A stretch of DNA of 64,000 bases, from contig OZ220684.1 of assembly GCA_965116395.1 (NCBI GenBank), forward strand, positions 3,286,001 through 3,350,000, written 5' to 3'. The stretch is from Bin5 sp965116395 (lineage in GTDB: Bacteria > Chloroflexota > Anaerolineae > Caldilineales > Caldilineaceae). Every line of letters begins with the position of its first letter. The stretch's first letter is position 1. Positions 17,308-26,359 of this stretch are shown here, piece by piece. Both the position numbers and the translations under genes were made by a program. The notes beneath the pieces were generated by a model, which saw nothing but the letters and a program-made list of their open reading frames with translations, ran no database searches and was not told where the DNA came from.

Positions 17308-18429
17308 TCAGTAGCGGGAATGCGGGTCAACTGCATCGCGCAGTCCGTCCCCGACAAAGTTGAATGCCAGCACGGTGACAATCACAAAAGCGACCGGTGA
17401 AATCAGCCACGGCGCCACCCCCAGCACGGATACTTTCTGTGACGCTTGCAGCAAGACCCCCCAACTCACCGCCGGCGGCCGCAATCCAAGCCCCAAAAAG
17501 CTCAACGCGGTTTCGCCGAGGATCATCTCCGGAACCGACAACGTAGCGGCAACGATGGCATAGCTGAGGTTGGCAGGAAAGAGATGGCGTCGGATGATCC
17601 ACCACCTGCCGCCGCCACCCATGCGCGCCGACAGCACATACTCCTCGTTCTTCACCGACAGTGTCAAACCGCGCACAATACGCGCCAGGCTGCCCCAATT
17701 CAAAATAGAAAGGATGATCGTGATGAAAAAGAAGATACGCCGCGGGCTCCAGTCAAGCGGAAGAAGCGCTGACAGGGCCAGCCACAGCGGGATGCTGGGG
17801 AAGGATAACAGGACCTCTATCCCGCGCTGAATCGTCTGGTCCACCAACCCGCCAAGATAGCCGGAGATCATGCCGATTATGATGCCCAACAACAGGCTGA
17901 TAGCGACGCCGCACAGCCCGATCGTGGTCGAAAGGCGCGCACCATATATCACGCGCGAGAAGAGATCCCTGCCCTGGTTATCCGTCCCAAGCAGAAAGAT
18001 CTCGCCCCCCTCTGCGCCAAACAGGTGCAGGTTGCTCTCAATGAACAGGAACTTGTACTCGTCGCCGCGAACGAAGAGCCGCAGAGGGTACTTCTCGGCC
18101 GTGTCCGCAATGTAGGTCCGCCTCAGTGTCTCAGGGTCCCTTCCCTTTGTGTAGGCGTATACGAAGGGCCTCAAATGCAGGCCGCCCTCAGCATCTACCA
18201 TCCGGGGAAGCCGGGGCGGTGCCAGAATATCCCCAAAGCGGGTTGTTTTGCCATAGGGCGCGAAGAACTCGGCTCCCAAGGCCACCACATAGAGCAAGGC
18301 AAGAATCCAAAAACCGACAACGGCGAGCTTGTTTCTGCAGAAGCGCAGATACAGCAGTTGTCTGTAGGAGACCTGCTGGGTTACGAAGAGATCAGAAATG
18401 ACTTCTGTATCACCGCTGATTGCAGCCAT
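17308..18429 (-). CDS. Opp/Dpp-type ABC permease, OppC-like
   Basis: A 373-residue inner-membrane permease. It has the OppC hallmark LLGTDNQGRDLFSRVIYGAR followed by several membrane segments, the coupling loop LSARMGGGGRWWIIRRHLFP, and the end GDGLRDAVDPHSRY. About 80 extra residues lie between the first membrane segment and the LGTD motif (LHLRPFVYAYTKGRDPETLR region); OppC variants with this insert are common next to glycan genes. The start at 18429 lacks a clear ribosome site. Its OppB partner (20515-21510) is separated from it by the GH127-like gene and a degraded miniature element. Confidence 0.88.
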   Translation of the reverse strand: MAAISGDTEVISDLFVTQQVSYRQLLYLRFCRNKLAVVGFWILALLYVVALGAEFFAPYGKTTRFGDILAPPRLPRMVDAEGGLHLRPFVYAYTKGRDPETLRRTYIADTAEKYPLRLFVRGDEYKFLFIESNLHLFGAEGGEIFLLGTDNQGRDLFSRVIYGARLSTTIGLCGVAISLLLGIIIGMISGYLGGLVDQTIQRGIEVLLSFPSIPLWLALSALLPLDWSPRRIFFFITIILSILNWGSLARIVRGLTLSVKNEEYVLSARMGGGGRWWIIRRHLFPANLSYAIVAATLSVPEMILGETALSFLGLGLRPPAVSWGVLLQASQKVSVLGVAPWLISPVAFVIVTVLAFNFVGDGLRDAVDPHSRY

Positions 18430-18462
18430 TTTAGATGGTGTTTCTGGATCTGATTAGCCGCT

Positions 18463-20031
18463 CTAGTCGAGCGGCTCGAAGAATGTCAGATCAGCCCCGA
18501 AGTTTGCCATTGCCTCGACCTGATCTCCCCGCATAAGCGTCCGAATTCGTCTTACGCGGTGTACGAGTACGATTTCCTGTAATGGCAACGGAAACTCCAA
18601 TGAGAGCATCTGATTGACGGGAGGCTCGGCAATCATCATGTAGCCGTTGGTAAAGCGCGGCGTTCCGGAGAAACCTCCTATCTCAATCGTCTCCGGGTCT
18701 ACCCACGGCGGCACACGCACATAAAGCGGGCCAGGACGCTTTACCGCGATGCGGAGGGCAGGATGCGTGTAAGGAGACTCGATCCTGATGGCATCTGTTT
18801 CATGGTCGAACAGGAGATTGACCCAGTGACCGGTCTCGTCAAACCGGGCCACCTCTCGATATGCCTCACACAAGGAGCCAACCGCGCCCCCAACAATGTC
18901 CATATTGAAGCTGATAAGCTTCCCTCCCAGCGGCGCGTGCCCGTAAGGCGCCGGAAAGCCGAAGGCGCCGCAGTGTCGGGCCGCCACATCCCGTTTCCCA
19001 TCTTCGTTGTCCGGGTTTGGAGGATCTTCGATAAAAGAGATGTCTCGCAACTGCGACGGCAGCAGATGTCCCCGTAAGATGCGTTCGGCGTCATGGTAAT
19101 ACTCGGAGTAGCCCCATCGTCCCAGAATGAGCGCGGTCTCAAGAATGTCTCCCGTGTTGTTCACCTCGCCGAGATCGGAAGGCCTCTCCGGCAGGCTGGA
19201 CTCGATCACCCATCCCAGGGCATCGCGGATCTCCCAGAGGCCGTTGTCAAAAAACGCCCGGACCCGACGCATCAGAACAGAGTCCCGCATCAGGTCGGCC
19301 AGCTGCGCGAGCGATGACATCACACAGGTTGTCGAATGCGTATGGGGTCCGAATCTGTCCCGGTCGTAGCTGCCGTCCTCGGTAAAGAAACTGCCTATCG
19401 CCTTTTCTTTGAGAACAACCGCCAACTCCAGGGCCGGCGCATACCCCGTCGCACGGTAATACTTGACCAAAGGACCGATGGCGCGGCCTAAACCGACAAT
19501 GAAAGACGATTCCGATAGGACATTCAACCCCATTCCTGCTTCCATGCGTTCACTGTCCCACCCGCGGCCGGGATCCCAGTTCTCGAAAATCGCGGCGATA
19601 CTCGCCTCGGCCAGTTGGCGGGCCTGAGCCGAATCGCGAAACTTCGCCAACGCATAGAACGCGTGGAACCCTTCACGAATGTGATGCGGACGAAAGTTAA
19701 CGAGCTTGCCGCCGATTCTGTCTCGGTTCAGCGGCAGCGGCAGCGGCCCACTGAAAGAGAAGAACGCCGCTCCTGCAAGTTTGTCTACACAGTCCTCTGC
19801 GACAACGATGCCGGCAGCCTCTTCAGCATTCAACAGAGCATTCAGATGCCGTCCCGGAACGTGTGCCTCATTGTTCCACGAGCTGAAAGTCAGCTCAGCC
19901 GCGGGGCGAACTGACGAACCGAAAAAGGGAATGTCGTTATCATCGGCATTGAATACACTGCACATTGTCCGACAGCCGAGCCGAATGGCGTCGCCAATAT
20001 CCGTGGTGTTTACGTGGTTCAATCGCGCCAT
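18463..20031 (-). CDS. Putative glycoside hydrolase, GH127-like (alpha/alpha)6 barrel
   Basis: A 522-residue cytoplasmic protein. The helical repeats (HAFYALAKFRDSAQARQLAE, LEIALILGRWG-like blocks) followed by a beta-rich C-terminus (RIAVKRPGPLYVRVPPWVDP) are the layout of GH127/GH146-type beta-L-arabinofuranosidases and related unsaturated-glucuronyl hydrolase folds. I cannot see the GH127 zinc cysteines clearly, so the family call is tentative. The start is the ATG at 20031 with AAAGGTAAG upstream; the frame is open beyond, into the miniature element. It lies inside the opp cluster between the two permease genes, suggesting an imported oligosaccharide as substrate. Confidence 0.55.
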   Translation of the reverse strand: MARLNHVNTTDIGDAIRLGCRTMCSVFNADDNDIPFFGSSVRPAAELTFSSWNNEAHVPGRHLNALLNAEEAAGIVVAEDCVDKLAGAAFFSFSGPLPLPLNRDRIGGKLVNFRPHHIREGFHAFYALAKFRDSAQARQLAEASIAAIFENWDPGRGWDSERMEAGMGLNVLSESSFIVGLGRAIGPLVKYYRATGYAPALELAVVLKEKAIGSFFTEDGSYDRDRFGPHTHSTTCVMSSLAQLADLMRDSVLMRRVRAFFDNGLWEIRDALGWVIESSLPERPSDLGEVNNTGDILETALILGRWGYSEYYHDAERILRGHLLPSQLRDISFIEDPPNPDNEDGKRDVAARHCGAFGFPAPYGHAPLGGKLISFNMDIVGGAVGSLCEAYREVARFDETGHWVNLLFDHETDAIRIESPYTHPALRIAVKRPGPLYVRVPPWVDPETIEIGGFSGTPRFTNGYMMIAEPPVNQMLSLEFPLPLQEIVLVHRVRRIRTLMRGDQVEAMANFGADLTFFEPLD

Positions 20032-20134
20032 AACCTGTCTTACCTTTCCCGTGACCTGACACAGTTTAGCGACGCCGGCAGGGACCAGAAACGCAAGAGA
20101 GGAAAGATACCGGCCTCGGGCCCTTATGCTGGAG

Positions 20135-20489
20135 GAAACAACCCAGCCACAACTGATTTGCGATCCTGAATTAGGCAAGCGAAGGCGACTCTCTCCTCAC
20201 TTCACTTCTCTTCTCACACCTATCCTCGATCAATCGCTGCAGTCTCTGACCACTGATCACCGACCACTGACCACTGCAGTTGCGGGCGGTCGGCCGCAAG
20301 CGGCCTCCCTTGTGCAGGGGCTGCGCCCCCGCAACGCCCCCCTACAAAAACATGCCTTACCGACCGTGTGCCTTCTTCGCAACCTGTCGGCTGGCGAGCA
20401 TGACGGCGGCTGTACACCAGTTGCGTCACCAAGAGCCTGAATGGTTCCAAGGATGACTGGCTGGTCAACTACTGTGGTTCAGTAGATAT
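20135..20489. mobile_element. MITE-like element, copy 3 (degraded) inside the opp cluster
   Basis: The left block (GAAACAACCCAGCC, then ACAACTGATTTGCGATCCTG) matches copy 4 closely. A pyrimidine tract, four to five degenerate CTGACCA heptads (20246-20280), the GGCCG-CAAG-CGGCC hairpin (20292-20305) and the AACGCCCCCCTACAAAA block follow. The right end is eroded (GTTCAGTAGAT). No target duplication remains. It accounts for the 483-bp gap between OppB and the GH127-like gene, in which I see no gene. Confidence 0.65.
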
Positions 20490-20514
20490 AAGTGGATAAG
20501 GAAATGTCGTGGTA

Positions 20515-21510
20515 TCAGTTTTCCAGACGGATTCGGGGATCCAACCAGGCCAGGGTCAGGTCGGCCAGAAAGTTGCCGACAACGAGGGCGAATGTCAGCA
20601 GCACGATAATCGTGCTCGCCAGATACATGTCTTCGCTCATCAGTGCGTTCAGGAGCAGAGGCCCGACAAGCGGCAGCAGCAATACAAGCGATACGATGGT
20701 TGCACCACTGATTATGCCCGGAAAACTCAAACCTATGCTGGAGACAATCGGGTTGATGGCCACTCGCAACCCATGCTTGAAATAGACCTTCGCGCTCGAC
20801 AACCCTTTCATCCGCGCCGTGTCCATGTACGGTTCGCTCAACACATCCAGCATCTGCGCCCGCATGACGCGAATCGTGCCGGCCGTCCCCGCGGTGCCAA
20901 TGATGACCACAACGACCCAGATGTGCTTAAGAAAGTCGACCAGCTTGCCCCATGACCACGGCGCAAACAGATACTCGGCCGAAAACAGTCCGCCCACACT
21001 GGTCGATCCAAATACCATGACCGAAACAAAGAGAATGATCAAAGCCAGCAGAAAATTGGGGGTCGCCATGCCGATGAAGCCAATCACCGTAAACAGGTAG
21101 TCCCATCCTGAATACTGTTTAACAGCCGACAACATGCCGATCGCGATTCCCACCACCATGATGAATACCAGCGTCACCAAGCTGACGGCCATTGTCAGCG
21201 CCAATCGCTCGTTCAGCAGGTCGGCGATCGGCTGTTTCATCACCATCGAGTATCCAAAATTGAAAGTGATAATGGACGAGAGCCAGCGCCAGAACCGAAC
21301 CGGCACGGGCCTGTCCAGCGCAAACCGCTCGATTACCGGCCGAACTTGCGCTTCGATCTGCTCCGGAGCCAGCCTTTCCGCCTCAAGCTGCCCGCGCAAG
21401 ACCGTCGAATAGTCGCCCGGCGGCAGCTCTACCACGATAAAGCTGACAATAGAACTGAGCAGCAAGACCAGGAGCATGTTCAACAACCGGCGGATGATGA
21501 ACTGCTGCAT
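20515..21510 (-). CDS. Opp/Dpp-type ABC permease, OppB-like
   Basis: A 331-residue membrane protein with the OppB N-terminus (FIIRRLLNMLLVLLLSSIVS, then ELPPGDY), a large periplasmic segment and the coupling loop DTARMKGLSSAKVYFKHGLR. It ends with ADLTLAWLDPRIRLEN, the classic OppB finish. The start at 21510 follows AGAAAGGG. It stands directly after the family-5 binding-protein gene, from which it is separated by a purine-rich stem-loop. Confidence 0.92.
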   Translation of the reverse strand: MQQFIIRRLLNMLLVLLLSSIVSFIVVELPPGDYSTVLRGQLEAERLAPEQIEAQVRPVIERFALDRPVPVRFWRWLSSIITFNFGYSMVMKQPIADLLNERLALTMAVSLVTLVFIMVVGIAIGMLSAVKQYSGWDYLFTVIGFIGMATPNFLLALIILFVSVMVFGSTSVGGLFSAEYLFAPWSWGKLVDFLKHIWVVVVIIGTAGTAGTIRVMRAQMLDVLSEPYMDTARMKGLSSAKVYFKHGLRVAINPIVSSIGLSFPGIISGATIVSLVLLLPLVGPLLLNALMSEDMYLASTIIVLLTFALVVGNFLADLTLAWLDPRIRLEN

Positions 21511-21586
21511 CGTTGCCCTTTCTACATTTGAAGAAAGAGAGAATTCCCAAGAAGAGAGAAATGCAGAGAGAAGAGCGAGAAAATGC

Positions 21587-21617
21587 GAGGAGCGAGAGGT
21601 TTTCTCTCACTCCTCGC
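21587..21617 (-). promoter_or_regulatory. Purine/pyrimidine stem-loop after family-5 binding-protein gene
   Basis: GCGAGGAGCGAGAG pairs with CTCTCACTCCTCGC with one mismatch in 14 bp around a short T-rich loop. It lies in the 130-bp gap between the binding protein and OppB. Related sequences occur at 32240-32309, 33785-33817 and 60706-60744. Confidence 0.6.
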
Positions 21618-21640
21618 GCCTCTTTCCTCACCCTCGCTTT

Positions 21641-23599
21641 TTACCCTTCATCAATCCAGAACTGATGGAACCAGGTGTCCCCTTCGTCGGGATTGATGAC
21701 CACGATCTCATCTGTTCCATACCGTCCCCAGACGCCGCGCAGCCTCTTGCTGGCGCCGATTGGTTTCGGGCTGTTCTGCACAAACCCCATGCCAAAGAGT
21801 TGGTCGGCCAGGAGAAGCTTGTGGCTGCGCAAGGCTTCGCTGCGCTCCGCCTCGTCGGTCGTGGTAAAGCAGATCTCCTCCAACTCAAACAGCTCGCGCA
21901 GCGCGCCGGTAGGCTCTACCCCAGGCCGATCAGCCTCCGGCTTGTCCCGATTACGCCACCAGGACGCATTAGACGGGGCAAACCCGTGGGCGCCCGTGCC
22001 GATGATAAGATCCCACAACCAGGTGCCGCCCCACCAGCCGAGAATGTATACTTCAAAGTCCCGGTTCTTGATCCTCTCGGCCCGCACCGGGTGCTGTACG
22101 CCTTTGGGCAGAGAGCGTACACCGACATCATTCCAGAATTCGGTGATGATCTCGAATGTTTCGTCTGAGCCCGCCGGCCACCCGGGTACGAAGTAGGCGA
22201 TTAAGGTCATCTTTGTGCCGTCGGCGAAGGTCCTGTAGCCCTCATCGTCCCGATTGTCCAGGCCTATGGCATCCAGCATTTCGGACGCTCTGTCCGGATC
22301 ATAATCGATCCACCTGCCATCGATATCCGGGTCGAACTTTCCCGATTCGTTGATGCCCTGACCGATTTCTCCAAAACCGCCGTAAATCGTTTCCAATATC
22401 AGGTTGCGGTCTACAGCGATAGACAAAGCCCGCCGGAAGTCCGGTTCGCCAAGAACTTCAGCCCAGTTTGGATCGACGTGGGCCGTATTGAAGCCGATGC
22501 CCAGGTTGTTTTCCCGGACGTAAAAGAGCGTGTCGATCTGCGACTTTTCTTCATTTTCCTTGAACAGGATGATGTCCGTTCCGGTGGTAACGCGACGAAT
22601 GTAGTCCGTCTCACCGGCCAGGAATTTGAGCCTCTCGGTCTCACCATCCGCATCCCCCAGCAGAAAGTTCTCGCAATAGTCCGTGTAAGGCAGCTGCCGG
22701 CCTTCCCTGTCAACCACCCAGTAGTACGGATTGCGCTCCAGCCGCACCAGCTGTCCCTCTTTGTAGTCCACGATGCGCCACGGCCACAGAACCGGTCGCT
22801 CGGGATCCTCCAGATATCGCGGCAGCCGCAGCGCGTCAACCATCTCCTGGAACTGCTCCTTGGGATCCTTGCCGTCAATCGGGTTGAAGGCCGGGTGGAA
22901 CTGTTCCATGTAGTGCGGCGCACAACTGTCTATCGGCGTGTTTTCGCCACCGGAGAAGCCCTGCGTCTCCAATAGGAAGAGGGGCTTGGACTTGCTGAAA
23001 TTGATCTGCAGCGTGTAGTCGTCAACCGCGACCAACTCGTCGCCGGCAGGATCCAGATTGTACATGCTCCACGGGGAGTCAGTGAACTCCGATGTCACAA
23101 TGTTGTCCCACCACCACACAATATCGGCCGTGGTGTAAGGCGCACCGTCCGACCACTTGGCTCCCTTTCGCAGGTAAAATGTCAGAGACGTGGAATCATC
23201 CGAAAACTCCCACCCCTCCGCAAAGTGCGCCACAAATTCGCTGCGATCGGAAAGCAGCCGTGCGTAGTTGATCTGGGCCAGCATGTCGATGTCCTTGACA
23301 TGGCCCAGCTTCAACGTCCCGCCGTAACGTGCTTCCTCGGGCTCGAGGATCTGCACATCCTTGGCATCCCAGACTAATGGATTCTCGGGCAGGCGCTCTT
23401 CAAGCGGCGGCAAGGCGCCCGACTCGACCATCTCGGCCAGCATCGGCGCCTCCGGTCCGGAAGCGGCTGCCGGCGCCGCCTCCACCTCCGCGGGCGCGGC
23501 TTCCTGCACCGCGGGGGCGCATGCCGCCATGACGGCGCCAGTTGTCGCTAGCGCTGACAGTCGCAAAAACGTACGACGCGTGATCTCTCGCTCTAACAT
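21641..23599 (-). CDS. ABC transporter substrate-binding lipoprotein, family 5
   Basis: A 652-residue extracellular binding protein of the DppA/OppA class. The ATG at 23599 follows AAGGAGGAAT at ideal spacing; the longer open frame upstream is untranslated leader. The twin-arginine motif ITRRTFLRL (residues 6-14) and lipobox MAAC (Cys27) mark a Tat lipoprotein. The family-5 motif is seen in LTFYLRKGAKWSDGAPYTTA. Length is above the usual 500-550 residues. Family-5 proteins bind peptides, but in thermophiles and Chloroflexota many bind oligosaccharides; the two glycosidase-like genes in this cluster favour a sugar ligand here. Confidence 0.92.
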   Translation of the reverse strand: MLEREITRRTFLRLSALATTGAVMAACAPAVQEAAPAEVEAAPAAASGPEAPMLAEMVESGALPPLEERLPENPLVWDAKDVQILEPEEARYGGTLKLGHVKDIDMLAQINYARLLSDRSEFVAHFAEGWEFSDDSTSLTFYLRKGAKWSDGAPYTTADIVWWWDNIVTSEFTDSPWSMYNLDPAGDELVAVDDYTLQINFSKSKPLFLLETQGFSGGENTPIDSCAPHYMEQFHPAFNPIDGKDPKEQFQEMVDALRLPRYLEDPERPVLWPWRIVDYKEGQLVRLERNPYYWVVDREGRQLPYTDYCENFLLGDADGETERLKFLAGETDYIRRVTTGTDIILFKENEEKSQIDTLFYVRENNLGIGFNTAHVDPNWAEVLGEPDFRRALSIAVDRNLILETIYGGFGEIGQGINESGKFDPDIDGRWIDYDPDRASEMLDAIGLDNRDDEGYRTFADGTKMTLIAYFVPGWPAGSDETFEIITEFWNDVGVRSLPKGVQHPVRAERIKNRDFEVYILGWWGGTWLWDLIIGTGAHGFAPSNASWWRNRDKPEADRPGVEPTGALRELFELEEICFTTTDEAERSEALRSHKLLLADQLFGMGFVQNSPKPIGASKRLRGVWGRYGTDEIVVINPDEGDTWFHQFWIDEG

Positions 23600-24038
23600 G
23601 GGGATTCCTCCTTGAGGTGATCTGCCGAGGGTGATACTTTCGCAAAATTCACGAGGACACGACGTTTTTGCAGGAGCGCCAAACAATAATTCGCTACTGT
23701 TTCTGCAATGTCGTCGGAGGAAAATGGGGAATAAATAAAGTATAAATGATAAAATTCCGCTTGTCAAAGAGGATTTCCGTCGTCCCATACCAGCTTCGAA
23801 AACACCTGACAGTCCGAACTGCAAAGCGCCCTATCGGGGATCGCGCTGCCTGACAACCTCCGGGCGAAGGTTGACCAGCGGCACATCAAAATGTTTCGTA
23901 AGTCAGGCTCGCCGACGCCCCCCAAGCAGCGGGTAACGCCCCTTTCGAGTTCGTCGGGATTGTTGGAACAGCGGTATCGTCAAACTGTGGGTAAGAGCGC
24001 CACCGCGCACATGGACAGCAAGCGGCGGCTAGCGGGGT
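23600..24038. other. 439-bp gap: opp leader, promoter and non-coding remainder
   Basis: Besides the leader and promoter of the opp cluster I see no gene. A short open stretch near 23838-23905 (minus) reads as protein-like for about 20 codons (DVPLVNLRPEVV) but has stops on both sides. It may be residue of a lost gene downstream of the HlyD-like gene. Confidence 0.45.
23739..23767 (-). promoter_or_regulatory. Sigma70-type promoter TTGACA-N17-TATACT
   Basis: On the minus strand a perfect TTGACA (23767-23762) and TATACT (23744-23739) are 17 bp apart. It predicts a start about 130 nt upstream of the family-5 binding-protein gene and should drive the opp cluster down to 11981. The sequence just upstream of the -35 box (AATCCTCT) is shared with the promoter at 11186-11214. 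Confidence 0.8.
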
Positions 24039-25202
24039 CTAACGTTCGAAGACCTGCTCGTCCTCTTCCAGGCCGGCCAGTACCTCTGTGCGTTCACCGT
24101 CGGTTACGCCCAGGGTAATGTCGACCTCAATCGTGCTTTCACCTTCTTTGACCAGCGCGTAGCGCCGGTTGAAGTAGCTGTGGATCGCGACGTTGGGGAT
24201 GGTCAATATGCCCTCTTTGCGCTCCACCACAATGCGCAGGTCGGCCAAGGCCCCAATCTCCAACGCCAAATCAGGAGCATCGAATTCGACCCGAATAGGC
24301 AACCCATCCTCGCCGTCGGATGAGGTGGATACCTGGATCAACTGGCCGGTAACCTCACGCTGAGGATAGTCGCGAAAGAGGATCGTCACCGGCTGGCCGG
24401 TCCGCAGCTTCGGCAACTCCTCCTCGCCGGGAGACGAGCTCCTGATCTCCAGCGCGTCGGGAGCCGCCAGCCCCATAACAGGTGCGTATTCCGCGATCAA
24501 CTGCCCGGCTTCGCCGTCCGTGTAGCGGACTACCCCGTCGAATGGCGCCAGCAACTGCGCCTGCTCAAAACGATCCTGAAGCATCTCTACGTCGATTGCC
24601 TTGAGTTCAGCTTCCGCCTGGTAGAGCGCAATCTCGCGGTCATGCTGGTCCGCCAACAGCGCCAGCTTCGTCTCCGCGGCCGCCACCGCCAGTTCCATGC
24701 GTGCAACGTCGGCCTCCGCCGCGCCGCCGCGCCCCTGCTCCAGTGCAAGCCTTCCCAAGTCCAGGGCCGCCTGCGCCTCCGCTAAGGCCAGCTCTTTGGC
24801 TCCTTGAGCCGCTTGCACCCGCAGCCGGGCGATCTCCAGCTGTTTCTCCGCTTTGGCAAGTTCATGCGGCAGAAAGCCGACATCCAGTTCCGCCAACAGT
24901 TGACCAGCCTCTACCATATCGCCCGGTTCAACATGAAATCCGTTCAGACGGCCGCCGATGCGAAAGGAAAGGTTCACCCGCTGCAATGAGTCCACCAGGC
25001 CCAGCAGCGTCACGCTATCAACGATGTCGCCTCGTTCAATTTGATGGACCGCTTTGGGGAGGGGTACGGGCGTAGGGATGGGCGTAGGCGTAACCAGTAC
25101 ATCGCCGGGCAGCTGTTCGCAGCCGGCCATCAGCGCGGCTACCAGAAAACAAGCAGCCAGCCCAACCACATATTTCTTCGCATAGCCAAAAGGAACTAAC
25201 AT
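24039..25202 (-). CDS. HlyD/MacA-like membrane-fusion lipoprotein, orphan
   Basis: A 387-residue adaptor of the efflux periplasmic-adaptor family. The lipobox is LMAGC with Cys28 from the ATG at 25202. A Pro/Thr linker is followed by a lipoyl-like half (GRLNGFHVEPGDMVEAGQLL), a long Ala/Glu-rich coiled-coil hairpin (about residues 110-200), the second lipoyl half (LLAPFDGVVRYTDGEAGQLI) and beta-barrel domains. Such proteins normally work with an ABC (MacB-type) or RND pump, but no pump gene lies within reach on either side. A Sec signal and lipid anchor suit a monoderm-like envelope. The ATG at 25229 is an alternative start. Confidence 0.8.
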   Translation of the reverse strand: MLVPFGYAKKYVVGLAACFLVAALMAGCEQLPGDVLVTPTPIPTPVPLPKAVHQIERGDIVDSVTLLGLVDSLQRVNLSFRIGGRLNGFHVEPGDMVEAGQLLAELDVGFLPHELAKAEKQLEIARLRVQAAQGAKELALAEAQAALDLGRLALEQGRGGAAEADVARMELAVAAAETKLALLADQHDREIALYQAEAELKAIDVEMLQDRFEQAQLLAPFDGVVRYTDGEAGQLIAEYAPVMGLAAPDALEIRSSSPGEEELPKLRTGQPVTILFRDYPQREVTGQLIQVSTSSDGEDGLPIRVEFDAPDLALEIGALADLRIVVERKEGILTIPNVAIHSYFNRRYALVKEGESTIEVDITLGVTDGERTEVLAGLEEDEQVFER

Positions 25203-25250
25203 AATCCCGGAATCCTGCTTATCCCACAACCGTCCACTCGCCTACAATTA

Positions 25251-25273
25251 CCCCTGACCCCTGACCCCTGCAG
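25251..25273. repeat. CTGACCC heptads abutting a stop codon
   Basis: Three CCCCTGA-type heptads followed by CTGCAGT run directly into the stop codon of the minus-strand gene at 25274. Read on the minus strand the gene ends GCG-TAA-CTGCAG. The gene ending at 28123 has the same junction (GCG-TAA-CTGC). Confidence 0.75.
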
Positions 25274-26359
25274 TTACGCCGTTTCCTCTGGTCTGACCTC
25301 GCGTCCCTCTTGCGCCGACAACTGCGCCGCGCGACAAAACCGGAGTATCGCCTTGCCCTCCTCGCCGCTCAACTCTGACTGCCGCCCTTCTGCAACTGCG
25401 TCTACGAAGTCATGCACGCCGGCCACGAAACTGGCGCCCCAATCCGAGTCTACCTCGGGAAACGCCGTGGTTTCACCGTCCCGGTACATTTCCAACGCCG
25501 GCCTGTCCAGCAGCATCGAGGTACAGCGGTTCACCCAGATAAAGCCGCGCGAACCGGTCAGCTCGACCCACTCGTCCTCAGGGCGGCCGTACTTGGTTGG
25601 TACCAGGATGTCGTCGGAAGTTACCGCTTCATATGAGCCATACTTCTCAGCATCCTTATATTTCCAAATGACGACGGCCGGACTGTCGAGCATCCAGCCA
25701 TGCTGGATGGGACGGTGCGTGATCCAGGCAAACACCTTTTCCGGTTCGCCCATGAACCACTGCGCAATCGAGAAGAGATGGTATCCATAGTCGAGAATCA
25801 CCCGGCCTCCGCCGCTTTGGGCCGCGTCAAAGCGCCACACCCAGCGCCTGTAGGGTATCTCCCAGTCCTCCCCCGACGTACCCTGCACGCACTTGATCCG
25901 TATTGAGAGCGGCTCCCCGATCGCGCCGGCGTCGAGCAGCTGCTTGGCCTTGACCAGGGGCGGGTAGAAGCGAAAGTTTTCGAACACGCGCATCAGCTTG
26001 CCCGCGCGTGCCGCCACCTCGATCATGGCATCGCACTCGGCAACGCTGATCGCCATCGGCTTCTGTACTGAAACGTGCTTGCCTGCCTCCAGCGCGGCGA
26101 TGCCCATCTCCGCATGCAGATGGTGAGGCGTAATCACCTCCACCGCGTCCACATCCGGGTCGGCGAGCAGGTCCCGATAATCGGTGTACGTCTTTCCGAC
26201 CTGCCACTCGGAGGCGCGCCGCTGCAACTGCGCCTCGTCAACATCGCAGATGGCGTGCAATTCCGCTTTGGGGTTGTCTTTGTAACCGAGGTAGTGCAGG
26301 TCGGTGATGGCGCCGGCGCCGATGAAGCCTACGCGCAGCTTTTTCGCGTCGCCGCTCAC
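25274..26359 (-). CDS. Gfo/Idh/MocA-family NAD(P)-dependent oxidoreductase
   Basis: A 361-residue cytoplasmic dehydrogenase. The Rossmann motif is VGFIGAGAITDLHYLG at the N-terminus; VQKPMAIS takes the place of the family's EKP motif, with Lys kept and Glu replaced by Gln. The downstream alpha/beta domain has GGGRVILDYGYHL, whose tyrosine/histidine region is part of the usual active site. I place the start at GTG 26359, which overlaps the upstream stop by four bases (GTGA), a sign of translational coupling with the ThDP enzyme. It probably oxidises or epimerises a sugar or inositol derivative delivered by this cluster. Confidence 0.83.
   Translation of the reverse strand: MSGDAKKLRVGFIGAGAITDLHYLGYKDNPKAELHAICDVDEAQLQRRASEWQVGKTYTDYRDLLADPDVDAVEVITPHHLHAEMGIAALEAGKHVSVQKPMAISVAECDAMIEVAARAGKLMRVFENFRFYPPLVKAKQLLDAGAIGEPLSIRIKCVQGTSGEDWEIPYRRWVWRFDAAQSGGGRVILDYGYHLFSIAQWFMGEPEKVFAWITHRPIQHGWMLDSPAVVIWKYKDAEKYGSYEAVTSDDILVPTKYGRPEDEWVELTGSRGFIWVNRCTSMLLDRPALEMYRDGETTAFPEVDSDWGASFVAGVHDFVDAVAEGRQSELSGEEGKAILRFCRAAQLSAQEGREVRPEETA

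Noticed and set aside
23838..23905. Short protein-like stretch (DVPLVNLRPEVV) on the minus strand
   Set aside because: Only about 20 codons between stops, no ribosome site; too little to call even a pseudogene.
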